Assembly: GCA_015767355.1 (NCBI GenBank)
Contig: JADWMH010000020.1
Span: forward strand, 1,435-15,897
Reading direction: 5' to 3'
From: Gammaproteobacteria bacterium
GTDB lineage: Bacteria; Pseudomonadota; Gammaproteobacteria; Chromatiales; Chromatiaceae
Length of the DNA: 14,463 bases
Shown piece after piece: positions 7,626-14,450 of the stretch. The first letter of the stretch is position 1, and every line of letters starts with the position of its first letter. The translations under genes and the position numbers were made by a program. The notes below the pieces were generated by a model, which was not told where the DNA came from, searched no databases, and saw only the letters and a list, made by a program, of their open reading frames with translations.

Positions 7626-8567
7626 ATGTCTGCAGAATTTCCAATCATCGCATTAACCGGTTCATCAGGAGCTGGCAGTTCGACGATCACCAGGGCTTTT
7701 GAGCATATCTTCTGGCGTGACAGAGTCAATGCGGCCTATATCCAGGGGAGTGGTTTTCATCGCTACAGTCGCGCAGAGATGGAGCAGCAAATCATCAGGG
7801 CCTGTGCTGAAGATCGTATCCTCAGCCATTATGGCCCCGAGGGGAATTGTCTCGACAAACTGGAAACACTTTTTTTTCAGTACTCTGCGATCGGCACAGG
7901 GATGCGGCGTTATTATCTGCATACAGATGAACAAGCCCGAAAATGGGACCAGGAAGTAGGGACTCTCACTCCCTGGAAGAAGATCGAGGGTAAAACCGAT
8001 CTGTTGCTCTATCGCGGTCTGCATGGCGCCGCAATCGATGGAGATATCGATATCTCACAGTATCCGGATCTGCTGATTGGCATTGTGCCGATCGTTAATC
8101 TGGAGTGGATGCGAAAGATTGGCCGTGATATCACTCTGCGAGGCTATTCCATGGACGAGGTGAGGCAGTCCATTCTGTGCCGCATGCATGACTATGTGCG
8201 GCATATCACTCCGCAGTTTACACGTACGCATATTAACTTTCAGATGGTTTCCACTGTCGATACTTCAGATCCATTCGCACTAGATAACATCATGCCGACT
8301 GAAGACGAGAGTTTCATTGTGATCAGTTTTCAGAGGGGGATGCAGCCGGATTTTATCGAGCTGTTGAGCCTGCTGCCGAATTCATTCATGTCACGAAGAG
8401 ACACGCTGGTGGTTCCCGGCAGTGCACTGCTGCATGCGATAGAGATTATCCTGATGCCGCTGGTGCATGATCTGGTGGTGAAAGGCAGGGAGTTGCGCAA
8501 GGTCAGGAAACTGCCGAAACAGCGAAAAGCCGGATTGCATGGCGTTCTCGGTCAGTCAGACAGCTGA
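7626..8567 (+). CDS. Phosphoribulokinase-like protein lacking key catalytic acids
   Basis: This 313-residue protein is clearly a class I (proteobacterial) phosphoribulokinase homologue, close in style to PrkB of enterics. True enzymes phosphorylate ribulose 5-phosphate to ribulose 1,5-bisphosphate. The PRK-type P-loop TGSSGAGSST (11-20), FHRY with His45, Arg49, the LEW-KIGRD-RGY block (Lys, Arg, Asp and Arg all kept) and the DTSDPFA and VVPGSALLHA blocks are present. Two catalytic acids are not. Asp42, the catalytic base in the Rhodobacter sphaeroides enzyme (EGDAFHR), is Ser42 here (QGSGFHR, codon AGT at 7749). Glu131 (YEGLHG) is Arg130 (YRGLHG, codon CGC at 8013). Both need more than one base change, so sequencing error is unlikely. 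Known active PRKs keep these acids, so loss of PRK activity or a changed activity is expected but not shown. It has a slightly long C-terminus rich in Lys and Arg. It probably shares a transcript with the acyltransferase gene 82 bp upstream. Confidence 0.9.
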   Translation: MSAEFPIIALTGSSGAGSSTITRAFEHIFWRDRVNAAYIQGSGFHRYSRAEMEQQIIRACAEDRILSHYGPEGNCLDKLETLFFQYSAIGTGMRRYYLHTDEQARKWDQEVGTLTPWKKIEGKTDLLLYRGLHGAAIDGDIDISQYPDLLIGIVPIVNLEWMRKIGRDITLRGYSMDEVRQSILCRMHDYVRHITPQFTRTHINFQMVSTVDTSDPFALDNIMPTEDESFIVISFQRGMQPDFIELLSLLPNSFMSRRDTLVVPGSALLHAIEIILMPLVHDLVVKGRELRKVRKLPKQRKAGLHGVLGQSDS

Positions 8568-8574
8568 AGGCGAA

Positions 8575-8646
8575 GTTTGCAGTCGTCAGTATGCAGTTGG
8601 CAGTTCCCTGTCTTTACTGCAAACCGCTAACTGCAAACTGCCAACT
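8575..8646. repeat. GCAGTTGGCAGTT-type palindromic repeat and likely bidirectional terminator
   Basis: AGTTGGCAGTT (8595-8605) pairs perfectly with AACTGCCAACT (8636-8646), and AGTTTGCAGT (8575-8584) matches the reverse complement at 8630-8639. The element sits between the convergent phosphoribulokinase-like and ppk2 genes and is followed by TTTCTTT on the plus strand, so it may end transcripts from one or both sides. AGTATGCAGTTGGCAGTT (8588-8605) recurs exactly at 14373-14390. Confidence 0.65.
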
Positions 8647-8650
8647 TTCT

Positions 8651-9538
8651 TTAGCCTTTGAACTTGCCGCGCTTGAGGCGCTCGGCTTCCATGATCTCCA
8701 CCTCTCTGGGACCTGAAATGACGACTTTGGGATCGGGAACAAAGTCCAGTTCTTCGTTGCCCCGTTGATAGGGAACAGAGTTGATGATTGTTTTCATGGC
8801 GTTGAGACGGGCAAGATGCTTGTCATTGGAGCGAATCACTGTCCAGGGCGCATGGTTGCTGCTGGTCCTCTTCAACATCTCATATTTCTGGGTTGTGAAT
8901 TCATCCCAGCGTTCCTGCGCCTGCAGGTCGACCTCACTCAGTTTCCACTGCCTCAGCGGATCGGTTTTGCGCCGCTCGAAACGCTGCTGCTGCGCGCTTT
9001 TGGTGACACTGAAGTAGAGTTTGATCAGAATCGTCCCTTGTCTAACCAGGTCTTTCTCGAAGCCGACGACTCCGCGCATGAAGTTTTTATACTCTTCAGG
9101 AGTACAGAAGCCAAACACAGGTTCGACCATGGCGCGGTTGTACCAGCTGCGGTCGAACATCACGACTTCGCCGCCATGCGGGAAATGCGTAACATACTTC
9201 TGGAAGAACCACTCTGTGCGCTGCTGGTTAGTGGGTTTTCCCAGGGCAACGATACGATAGCGTTTTTCGTTCATATAGCGGGAGACGCGACGAATGGTTC
9301 CACCCTTGCCTGAAGCATCCCGCCCTTCGAACAGGATGATCATACGTTTGCCGGTCTCCTCCAGATGTTGTTGCATTAGCAGCAGTTCTGCCTGAAAAGG
9401 TTTCAGCGCCTGCTCCTGCTGACGGCGCTTATAGGCTTTTTGCGCCTTCTCCTTAATCTGTTTGGCATCCTGATATGCTGTTATCAGTTCATCGACAGTG
9501 AATTGCTCATCATCGATCTTGATATCGTCTGCGTTCAT
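8651..9538 (-). CDS. ppk2: Polyphosphate kinase 2 (PPK2 family)
   Basis: This 295-residue, single-domain PPK2 protein would transfer phosphate between polyphosphate and nucleoside diphosphates or monophosphates in the cytoplasm. Visible motifs are Walker A FEGRDASGKGGTI (residues 70-82), Walker B VVMFDRSWYNRAMVEPVFGF (125-144) and the lid stretch RFERRKTDPLRQWKLS (186-201). The length and motifs fit the single-domain class that mainly makes ATP or GTP from diphosphates, but subclass assignment is an inference. The start at ATG 9538 is chosen because GGAG (9548-9545) lies 6 nt upstream; an in-frame ATG at 9619 would add 27 residues that do not look like the family and overlap a hairpin. It is convergent with the phosphoribulokinase-like gene and lies 253 bp downstream of glcF on the same strand, with a hairpin between, so it is probably transcribed separately. 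Confidence 0.94.
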   Translation of the reverse strand: MNADDIKIDDEQFTVDELITAYQDAKQIKEKAQKAYKRRQQEQALKPFQAELLLMQQHLEETGKRMIILFEGRDASGKGGTIRRVSRYMNEKRYRIVALGKPTNQQRTEWFFQKYVTHFPHGGEVVMFDRSWYNRAMVEPVFGFCTPEEYKNFMRGVVGFEKDLVRQGTILIKLYFSVTKSAQQQRFERRKTDPLRQWKLSEVDLQAQERWDEFTTQKYEMLKRTSSNHAPWTVIRSNDKHLARLNAMKTIINSVPYQRGNEELDFVPDPKVVISGPREVEIMEAERLKRGKFKG

Positions 9539-9574
9539 GAAGGTCTCCGTCTGTTTGGTAGCAGTATTAAGAAA

Positions 9575-9609
9575 GCTCTGATCAAGTCGCTTCGCGCCTC
9601 GATCAGAGC
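9575..9609 (-). terminator. Hairpin in the ppk2 leader, possible terminator or attenuator
   Basis: GCTCTGATC (9575-9583) and GATCAGAGC (9601-9609) form a perfect 9-bp stem, with a small CGC-GAA-GCG inner pairing in the loop. Read on the minus strand the stem is followed by TTTCTT, the form of an intrinsic terminator. It lies about 36 bp before the ppk2 start, so it could end readthrough from glcDEF or attenuate ppk2. Confidence 0.5.
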
Positions 9610-9628
9610 ATTCCTGCAAGTTAGTCTA

Positions 9629-9686
9629 CGGGGGAAGGGTTATCTATCAATAGATTATAATGCGTATCCATAGTGCCCTTCCCCCG
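9629..9686. repeat. Inverted repeat in the glcF-ppk2 gap
   Basis: CGGGGGAAGGG (9629-9639) pairs perfectly over 11 bp with CCCTTCCCCCG (9676-9686), around a 36-nt AT-rich loop that contains ATTATAAT, a -10-like sequence on both strands but without a convincing -35. The rest of the 253-bp gap (9687-9791) is AT-rich, with nothing recognisable. Confidence 0.45.
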
Positions 9687-9791
9687 AACCCCCATCCCAT
9701 GGACTTGTTCAGAGGTTTCTTAACTATTTAATGATATACCTATTCTGCTGTGAATGGGTTGATTTCAATCAGTAATTTGAGGATATATTGA

Positions 9792-11027
9792 TCAATACCG
9801 GGAGGGTTGGAAATCGAGAGATTCATCCAGTACCTCGACCCAGTGTTTGACAGGGGTTTGTGTGCCCGATTGCAGATGCAACAGGCAACCGATATTGGCA
9901 GTTGCTATGACATCAGGGCTGTTGTCACTCAAAGCCTGCAGTTTATTGCTGCGCAGTTGTGTGGAGAGCTGCGCTTGCAGTATCGAATAGGTCCCGGCTG
10001 AGCCGCAGCAGAGGTGTGCATCCTGTGGTTCTGTGATGTTAAAGCCAAGACTGCGCAGCAGTTTTTCGGTGTCGCCCTTGAGCTGTAATCCGTGCTGCAG
10101 AGTACAGGGGGAGTGGAAGGCAACCTGTGGGAGTTTGTCGATGAGGCTTAGCTTGTGGATATTCTGTTGCTGCAGAAATTCGCCAAGATCAACAGTTGTA
10201 TTGCTCGCTGTTTTTGCTTTCTCTGCATAGTCGGGATTGTTTTTCAGCAGCTGCGGATACTCTTTGATCTCCAGAGTACAGGCGCTGGCGGTGCCGATAA
10301 TCGCTTCCACGCCATCCTCGAGATGCCTGCTCCAGAGATCAATATTACGGCAGGCAAAATCAACAGCTGTTGCAGTGTCTCCAAGATGGTGGTTGACTGC
10401 ACCGCAGCACTGCTCAGATGCAACCTGTATGCATTCGATTCCAAGCCTGTCCAGCACACGAGTGGCAGCTCGATTGATATGCTGTGCAGCAACGGATTGT
10501 ACGCAGCCTTCAAATAGAATCACCTTGCGAGCGTGTGAAGTTGAAGCACGCTCTCCCACACTTTTTTTCTGCGGAATTTTTTGTTGCAGGCTTTGCGGCA
10601 GCAGCGGCTTCAGTGTCCGCGCAACAGACAGCAAGGGAGCAACGCGGGCAGGATAAGGGAGGATGCTTTTCATTCCCTGGCGCATCAACTTCTCACTGAG
10701 AGGCCGCTCCACCTGCTGGTCGATTAGATGGCGGCCAATTTCCAGCAGGCTGGTGTATTTCACACCCGAAGGGCAGGTGGTTTCACAGGAGCGGCAGCTG
10801 AGGCAGCGGTCCAGGTGCAGCTGGCTTTTGCGTGAGACCTGCTTGCCCTCGAGCGCCTGTTTGATCAGATAGATACGGCCGCGCGGACCATCCAGTTCAT
10901 CGCCCAGCAGCTGATAGGTGGGGCAGGTCGCTGTACAGAAACCGCAGTGTACGCAGGAGCGCAGGATGCTGTCGGCAGCCTTGCCGGCATCTGTCTGCAG
11001 CATTTGTTTGTCGATTTGCGTCTGCAT
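9792..11027 (-). CDS. glcF: Glycolate oxidase iron-sulfur subunit
   Basis: This 411-residue protein matches GlcF, the electron-transfer subunit of the membrane-associated glycolate dehydrogenase GlcDEF, which oxidises glycolate to glyoxylate and passes electrons to the respiratory chain. Two 4Fe-4S motifs are seen: CVHCGFCTATCP (Cys25, 28, 31, 35) and CLSCRSCETTCP (Cys75, 78, 81, 85). Two cysteine-rich CCG domains follow (FEGCVQSV ... EQCCGAVNHH and FHSPCTLQHG ... HLCCGSAGTYS). The ATG at 11027 gives an N-terminus (MQTQ...ILRSCVHCGF) very like the E. coli protein; the frame stays open 74 codons upstream, but that part is glcE in another frame. The start overlaps the glcE stop by one base (TAATG) and has no Shine-Dalgarno of its own, so translation is probably coupled to glcE. 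Confidence 0.95.
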   Translation of the reverse strand: MQTQIDKQMLQTDAGKAADSILRSCVHCGFCTATCPTYQLLGDELDGPRGRIYLIKQALEGKQVSRKSQLHLDRCLSCRSCETTCPSGVKYTSLLEIGRHLIDQQVERPLSEKLMRQGMKSILPYPARVAPLLSVARTLKPLLPQSLQQKIPQKKSVGERASTSHARKVILFEGCVQSVAAQHINRAATRVLDRLGIECIQVASEQCCGAVNHHLGDTATAVDFACRNIDLWSRHLEDGVEAIIGTASACTLEIKEYPQLLKNNPDYAEKAKTASNTTVDLGEFLQQQNIHKLSLIDKLPQVAFHSPCTLQHGLQLKGDTEKLLRSLGFNITEPQDAHLCCGSAGTYSILQAQLSTQLRSNKLQALSDNSPDVIATANIGCLLHLQSGTQTPVKHWVEVLDESLDFQPSRY

Positions 11028-12064
11028 TATAAATCTGTGTAGATGCGTCCCGGATTGAGAATGCCTTTGGGGTCGAAGGCTTTTTTCAGGCGCTGCTGCA
11101 GGGCCAGCATCGGTTTGGAGAGTGGAGTGAAGATATCCCCGCCCTGTGCATTTCTGAAACAGGTGGCGTGACCGCCGGCAGCTAGTGCTGTCTGCCGAAT
11201 TGTTTGAGGCTTCTCCCCGCTGAGCAGCCAGCGCTGCGCGCCGCCCCATTCGATGAGCTGCTCACCGGGAGTGTCTAGCGGAGCCGCTGCCATCGGCAGT
11301 GAGAGCCGCCACAGCGGTTTGCCGGTTTGAAAGAAACCGAGTTGCTGTTCTCGTAGTTGCAGCCAGAATTCCGTCTGTTTTGAGATATCACCGCCAAGCT
11401 GCAATTGCGCTGAGCGGATCGCGGCTTGTGCTCCACTGAGACGAATCAACAGCTCTCCGTCGAGCCAGGCCGCTGCAGTAATCGGCAGCGGTTTTTGTGA
11501 CCAGCTGACGACGCTGGCGACAGCCTGCGCCGCATCCATTGAAAAGCTCAGCGTGATTTCAGTTGCCGGTACAGGCAGTACTCTGAAACTGACATCCATG
11601 ATCAGACCCAGCGTGCCGAATGCACCGACCATCAGGCGTGATGCATCATATCCGGCGACATTCTTGATGACCTCGCCGCCAAAGTGGAGTTGTTCGCCGC
11701 GCCCGTTGATGATGGTGCAGCCCAGCAGGGAGTCGCGTGCGCTTCCCGTCCAGGGGCGGGATGGCCCGGAGAGTCCGCAGGCGAAAGTTCCTCCGATGGT
11801 GGCTGCGTCACCGAAGGATGGCGGTTCAAAAGCAAGCCGCTGATGCTGCGCTTGCAGAATCTCTTTGATCTCCTGCAGCGGGGTGCCGCTGCGAACGGTC
11901 ATGACCAGCTCATCAGGCTGATAGTTGATCACACCACGATGTTCGGCAGTCGACAGAGGCTCGCCTGCAACCTGGTTGCCAAGAAACTGCTTGCTGGCGC
12001 CGCCGCAGATCGAGAGCGGGGTGGAATTGGCAAAGGCCTCGGCGATCTGTTGCTGCAGAGCCAT
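11027..12064 (-). CDS. glcE: Glycolate oxidase FAD-binding subunit
   Basis: This 345-residue protein matches GlcE, the smaller flavoprotein-like subunit of glycolate dehydrogenase. It carries a PCMH-type FAD-binding domain, with GDAATIGGTFACGLSGPSRP and the GGEVIKNVAGYDASRLMVG segment typical of GlcE, and ends in the FDPKGILNPGRIY signature of FAD-linked oxidases. The length is normal. The ATG at 12064 overlaps the glcD stop by one base (TGATG). The open frame upstream of it lies inside glcD and is not used here. It sits between glcD and glcF in the conserved order D-E-F, which strongly supports the assignment. Confidence 0.95.
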   Translation of the reverse strand: MALQQQIAEAFANSTPLSICGGASKQFLGNQVAGEPLSTAEHRGVINYQPDELVMTVRSGTPLQEIKEILQAQHQRLAFEPPSFGDAATIGGTFACGLSGPSRPWTGSARDSLLGCTIINGRGEQLHFGGEVIKNVAGYDASRLMVGAFGTLGLIMDVSFRVLPVPATEITLSFSMDAAQAVASVVSWSQKPLPITAAAWLDGELLIRLSGAQAAIRSAQLQLGGDISKQTEFWLQLREQQLGFFQTGKPLWRLSLPMAAAPLDTPGEQLIEWGGAQRWLLSGEKPQTIRQTALAAGGHATCFRNAQGGDIFTPLSKPMLALQQRLKKAFDPKGILNPGRIYTDL

Positions 12065-13521
12065 CAGAAGCGTTCCAGTTCGGGAAAGGGGAGTTCGCCA
12101 TTGTGGACATGCATGGCGCCCAGCTCGGCGCAGCGGTGCAGTTCGGGAACTGCCTTGCCGGGATTGAGCAGTCCATGCTGGTCGAATGCGGCCTTGATCG
12201 CGTGGAACTGCTGCAGCTCGAGAGGTTTGAACTGTATGCACATCTCATCGATTTTCTCACTGCCGACGCCATGCTCGCCTGTGATTGTGCCGCCAACCTC
12301 GACGCACAGTTGCAGTATCTTGCTGCCGAGTCTCTCTGCTCTGTGCAGCTGGTCTCCAATGTTTGCATCATAGAGAATCAGTGGATGCAGGTTGCCGTCA
12401 CCGGCATGGAAGACATTGGCGATGGCCAGCTCATGCTGCTGCGACAGTTCGTTGATTCTTCGCAGCACTTCAGGCAGCCGGTGACGCGGTATGGTTCCAT
12501 CCATGCAGTAGTAATCAGGCGCAAGACGCCCGACTGCCGGGAATGCAGACTTGCGGCCTGCCCATAGCTGCATGCGCTGTTCTTCATTTGATGACAGCCG
12601 GGTTGCAGTGCAGTGATGCAGCTGCAATATCTGTTCGACCTTTTCGATATCGTGGCGGACCTCCTCATCCGTGCCATCGAGTTCACACAGCAGAATGGCG
12701 GCGGCATCTTTCGGATAACCCGCATGCACAAAATCTTCCGCGGCGCGGATGGCGAGGTTGTCCATCATCTCCAGTCCAGCCGGGATGATGCCGCTGGAAA
12801 TGATGCCGCTGACAGCCTTGCCTGCGTTTTCAGCATCATCGAAAGCGGCCAGCATGACTCTTGCGGTGGGCGGGATCGGCAGCAGGTTGACGGTGACCTC
12901 GACAATGATGCCAAGCAGTCCCTCCGAGCCGTTCATCAGCGCCAGCAGGTCGTAGCCGGGAGCATCCAGCGCATCGCTGCCGATCGTGAGTATTTCACCA
13001 TCGATGCAAATAACGCGCAATTTGCGTACATTATGCACGGTCAGTCCATACTTGAGGCAGTGTACGCCGCCTGAATTCTCGGCGACATTGCCTCCAATGG
13101 TGCAGGCGATCTGGGAGGAGGGGTCCGGCGCATAATAGAGCCCATATGGTTTGACGGCCTCGCTGATGGCAAGGTTGCGAACGCCCGGCTGTACCGTGGC
13201 GCAGCGGTTGTCTGCATCGATGTCGAGAATGCGGTTGAAACGCGCCAGGCTCAACAGCAGGCCATTCTCGAGCGGCTGTGCGCCCCCTGAAAGGCCGGTG
13301 CCTGCGCCGCGCGCTACAACCGGAACCCTGTGCTGATAACAAAGTTTCAGTATCTGCTGAACCTGTTCTACATTCCCGGGAAGGGCGACGAGCATTGGGA
13401 TGGTTCGATGCGCGGAGAGGCCGTCACACTCGTAAGCGGTCAGCTCCTCCTGCTCTTCGATCAGGGAGCCGCCGCCGAGGATGGTTCTCAGGCTGGAGAG
13501 AAATCGAGGATCAGCAGTCAT
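12064..13521 (-). CDS. glcD: Glycolate oxidase catalytic subunit
   Basis: This 485-residue protein matches GlcD, the FAD-dependent catalytic subunit that oxidises glycolate (and D-lactate in some systems). It closely follows the E. coli sequence: YECDGLSA near residue 30, the FAD loop RGAGTGLSGGA (71-81), QPGVRNLAIS, YYAPDPSSQIACTIGGNVAE, HAGDGNLHPLI, GEHGVGSEKI, and the C-terminal stretch GAMHVHNGELPFPELERF. The ATG at 13521 is the only plausible start: an in-frame TAA lies at 13602-13600 with no ATG or GTG between. No Shine-Dalgarno is visible; the leader next to the start is a CACGAAA-type repeat. It is the first gene of glcDEF. No glcC regulator or phosphoglycolate phosphatase is seen nearby. 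Confidence 0.96.
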   Translation of the reverse strand: MTADPRFLSSLRTILGGGSLIEEQEELTAYECDGLSAHRTIPMLVALPGNVEQVQQILKLCYQHRVPVVARGAGTGLSGGAQPLENGLLLSLARFNRILDIDADNRCATVQPGVRNLAISEAVKPYGLYYAPDPSSQIACTIGGNVAENSGGVHCLKYGLTVHNVRKLRVICIDGEILTIGSDALDAPGYDLLALMNGSEGLLGIIVEVTVNLLPIPPTARVMLAAFDDAENAGKAVSGIISSGIIPAGLEMMDNLAIRAAEDFVHAGYPKDAAAILLCELDGTDEEVRHDIEKVEQILQLHHCTATRLSSNEEQRMQLWAGRKSAFPAVGRLAPDYYCMDGTIPRHRLPEVLRRINELSQQHELAIANVFHAGDGNLHPLILYDANIGDQLHRAERLGSKILQLCVEVGGTITGEHGVGSEKIDEMCIQFKPLELQQFHAIKAAFDQHGLLNPGKAVPELHRCAELGAMHVHNGELPFPELERF

Positions 13522-13530
13522 CTGTTTTTT

Positions 13531-13600
13531 ACCACGAAAGTCACGAAATACACGAAAATAGAAAAAAATGAGTGTTCGTGATTTTCGTGTGGTTCGTGGT
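13531..13600. repeat. CACGAAA-type palindromic repeat, copy 3, in the glcD leader
   Basis: The left part has ACCACGAAAGTCACGAAA (13531-13548) plus a further CACGAAAA unit; the right part has TTCGTGATTTTCGTG and ends in TTCGTGGT (13593-13600). The outer arms pair over 8 bp (13531-13538 with 13593-13600) and the inner parts pair imperfectly. It begins 9 bp upstream of the glcD start codon, so it would be in the glcD mRNA leader if the promoter lies further upstream. Confidence 0.75.
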
Positions 13601-13703
13601 TAATTCTCTTTTCCATGGTTCATACTGCACAGGTTGCTCTGTGTATTAGTAGAGTTGAGTGTATCTTTTCCTGAGAGATGAGAGAATAGCAAAAAAATGA
13701 ATT

Positions 13704-13710
13704 GGAAGAG
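13704..13710 (+). promoter_or_regulatory. Ribosome binding site of tpm
   Basis: GGAAGAG lies 5 nt before the ATG at 13716 and supports that start. No convincing -35/-10 pair was found in 13601-13700. Confidence 0.6.
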
Positions 13711-13715
13711 AATTT

Positions 13716-14372
13716 ATGAAACCTGAATCCTGGATTGAACGATGGAAGGCGGGGCAGACCGGTTTTCATCTGTCGCACATAAACCCGTGGCTCGAAAAAT
13801 GCTGGCCGCAGGTGGCCGCCCCGGCCGGTAGCACTGTTTTTGTGCCGTTGTGCGGTAAGAGCCTTGATCTGTTGTGGCTGCGTGATCAGGGTTACGAGGT
13901 GATTGGTGTTGAGATCAGCCGGTTGGCCGTGAAGAATTTTTTTGCGGAAAATGCATTGCAGCCGCAGATTGACCATATCGAAAATTTTGAGCGTTGGCAG
14001 TGTGAGGGGATCACGCTGCTGGTCGGCGACTTCTTTGATTTGGATTCCGTAATGCTGGCTGATGTGGCTTCGATCTATGATCGTGCTTCTTTGATTGCCC
14101 TGCCTGAAGAGATGCGTCTGCAATATGTGGAGAAAAAGAGGGAGTTGTTTGTTTCCGCTCTGCCGACGCTGCTGATTACACTGGAGTATGATCAACAGCA
14201 GATGAGCGGGCCGCCTTTCGCCGTGGATTATTCAGAGGTGGAGTCGCTCTACCGGCAGCGCTTCAGGATCAGCCGGATCATCTCTGAAGAGATTCTGCAT
14301 GCCGAGCCGCATTTCAGGAGCAAGGGATTGACCTCGCTGATTGAAAACGTCTACCTAATGAAGCCAAAATAA
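13716..14372 (+). CDS. tpm: Thiopurine S-methyltransferase
   Basis: This 218-residue protein matches bacterial TPMT, an S-adenosylmethionine-dependent methyltransferase acting on thiopurines and, in pseudomonads, linked to methylation and detoxification of selenium and tellurium oxyanions. Visible features are the N-terminal WIERWKAGQTGFHLSHINPW, the SAM-binding block VFVPLCGKSLDLLWLRDQGYEVIGVE with its acidic end (about residues 41-66), SRLAVKNFF, the GDFFDLD and IYDRASLIALP segments, and a C-terminal SLIENVYLMKPK. The length is typical. The gene is divergent from glcD, with 194 bp between them that include the CACGAAA repeat. The native substrate is not known from sequence. Confidence 0.94.
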   Translation: MKPESWIERWKAGQTGFHLSHINPWLEKCWPQVAAPAGSTVFVPLCGKSLDLLWLRDQGYEVIGVEISRLAVKNFFAENALQPQIDHIENFERWQCEGITLLVGDFFDLDSVMLADVASIYDRASLIALPEEMRLQYVEKKRELFVSALPTLLITLEYDQQQMSGPPFAVDYSEVESLYRQRFRISRIISEEILHAEPHFRSKGLTSLIENVYLMKPK

Positions 14373-14417
14373 AGTATGCAGTTGGCAGTTTGCAGCAAAA
14401 CCAGAAAGAGAGTTGGC
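14373..14417. repeat. GCAGTTGGCAGTT-type repeat, second copy
   Basis: It starts one base after the tpm stop codon. AGTATGCAGTTGGCAGTT (14373-14390) is identical to 8588-8605; a further AGTTGGCAGT unit follows at 14411. No good reverse-complement arm is present before the window ends. Confidence 0.65.
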
Positions 14418-14450
14418 AGTAAGCAGAACTTCTTGCAAAACTTCAGGATA

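Noticed and set aside
9539..9619. 27-residue N-terminal extension of ppk2
   Set aside because: The ATG at 9538 has a good GGAG site; the extension runs through the hairpin and has no resemblance to PPK2.
11028..11249. N-terminal extension of glcF by 74 codons
   Set aside because: The region is glcE coding sequence in another frame, and the start at 11027 matches the family N-terminus and the overlapping TAATG junction.
12065..12241. N-terminal extension of glcE into glcD
   Set aside because: This stretch is the conserved C-terminus of glcD; the family N-terminus of GlcE begins at 12064.
11684..12373. Plus-strand open frame of 229 codons opposite glcE and glcD
   Set aside because: It is antisense to two strongly conserved genes and spans their junction, with no family motifs.
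13620..14195. Minus-strand open frame of 191 codons opposite tpm
   Set aside because: tpm on the plus strand has a good ribosome binding site and full family motifs; the antisense product resembles nothing.
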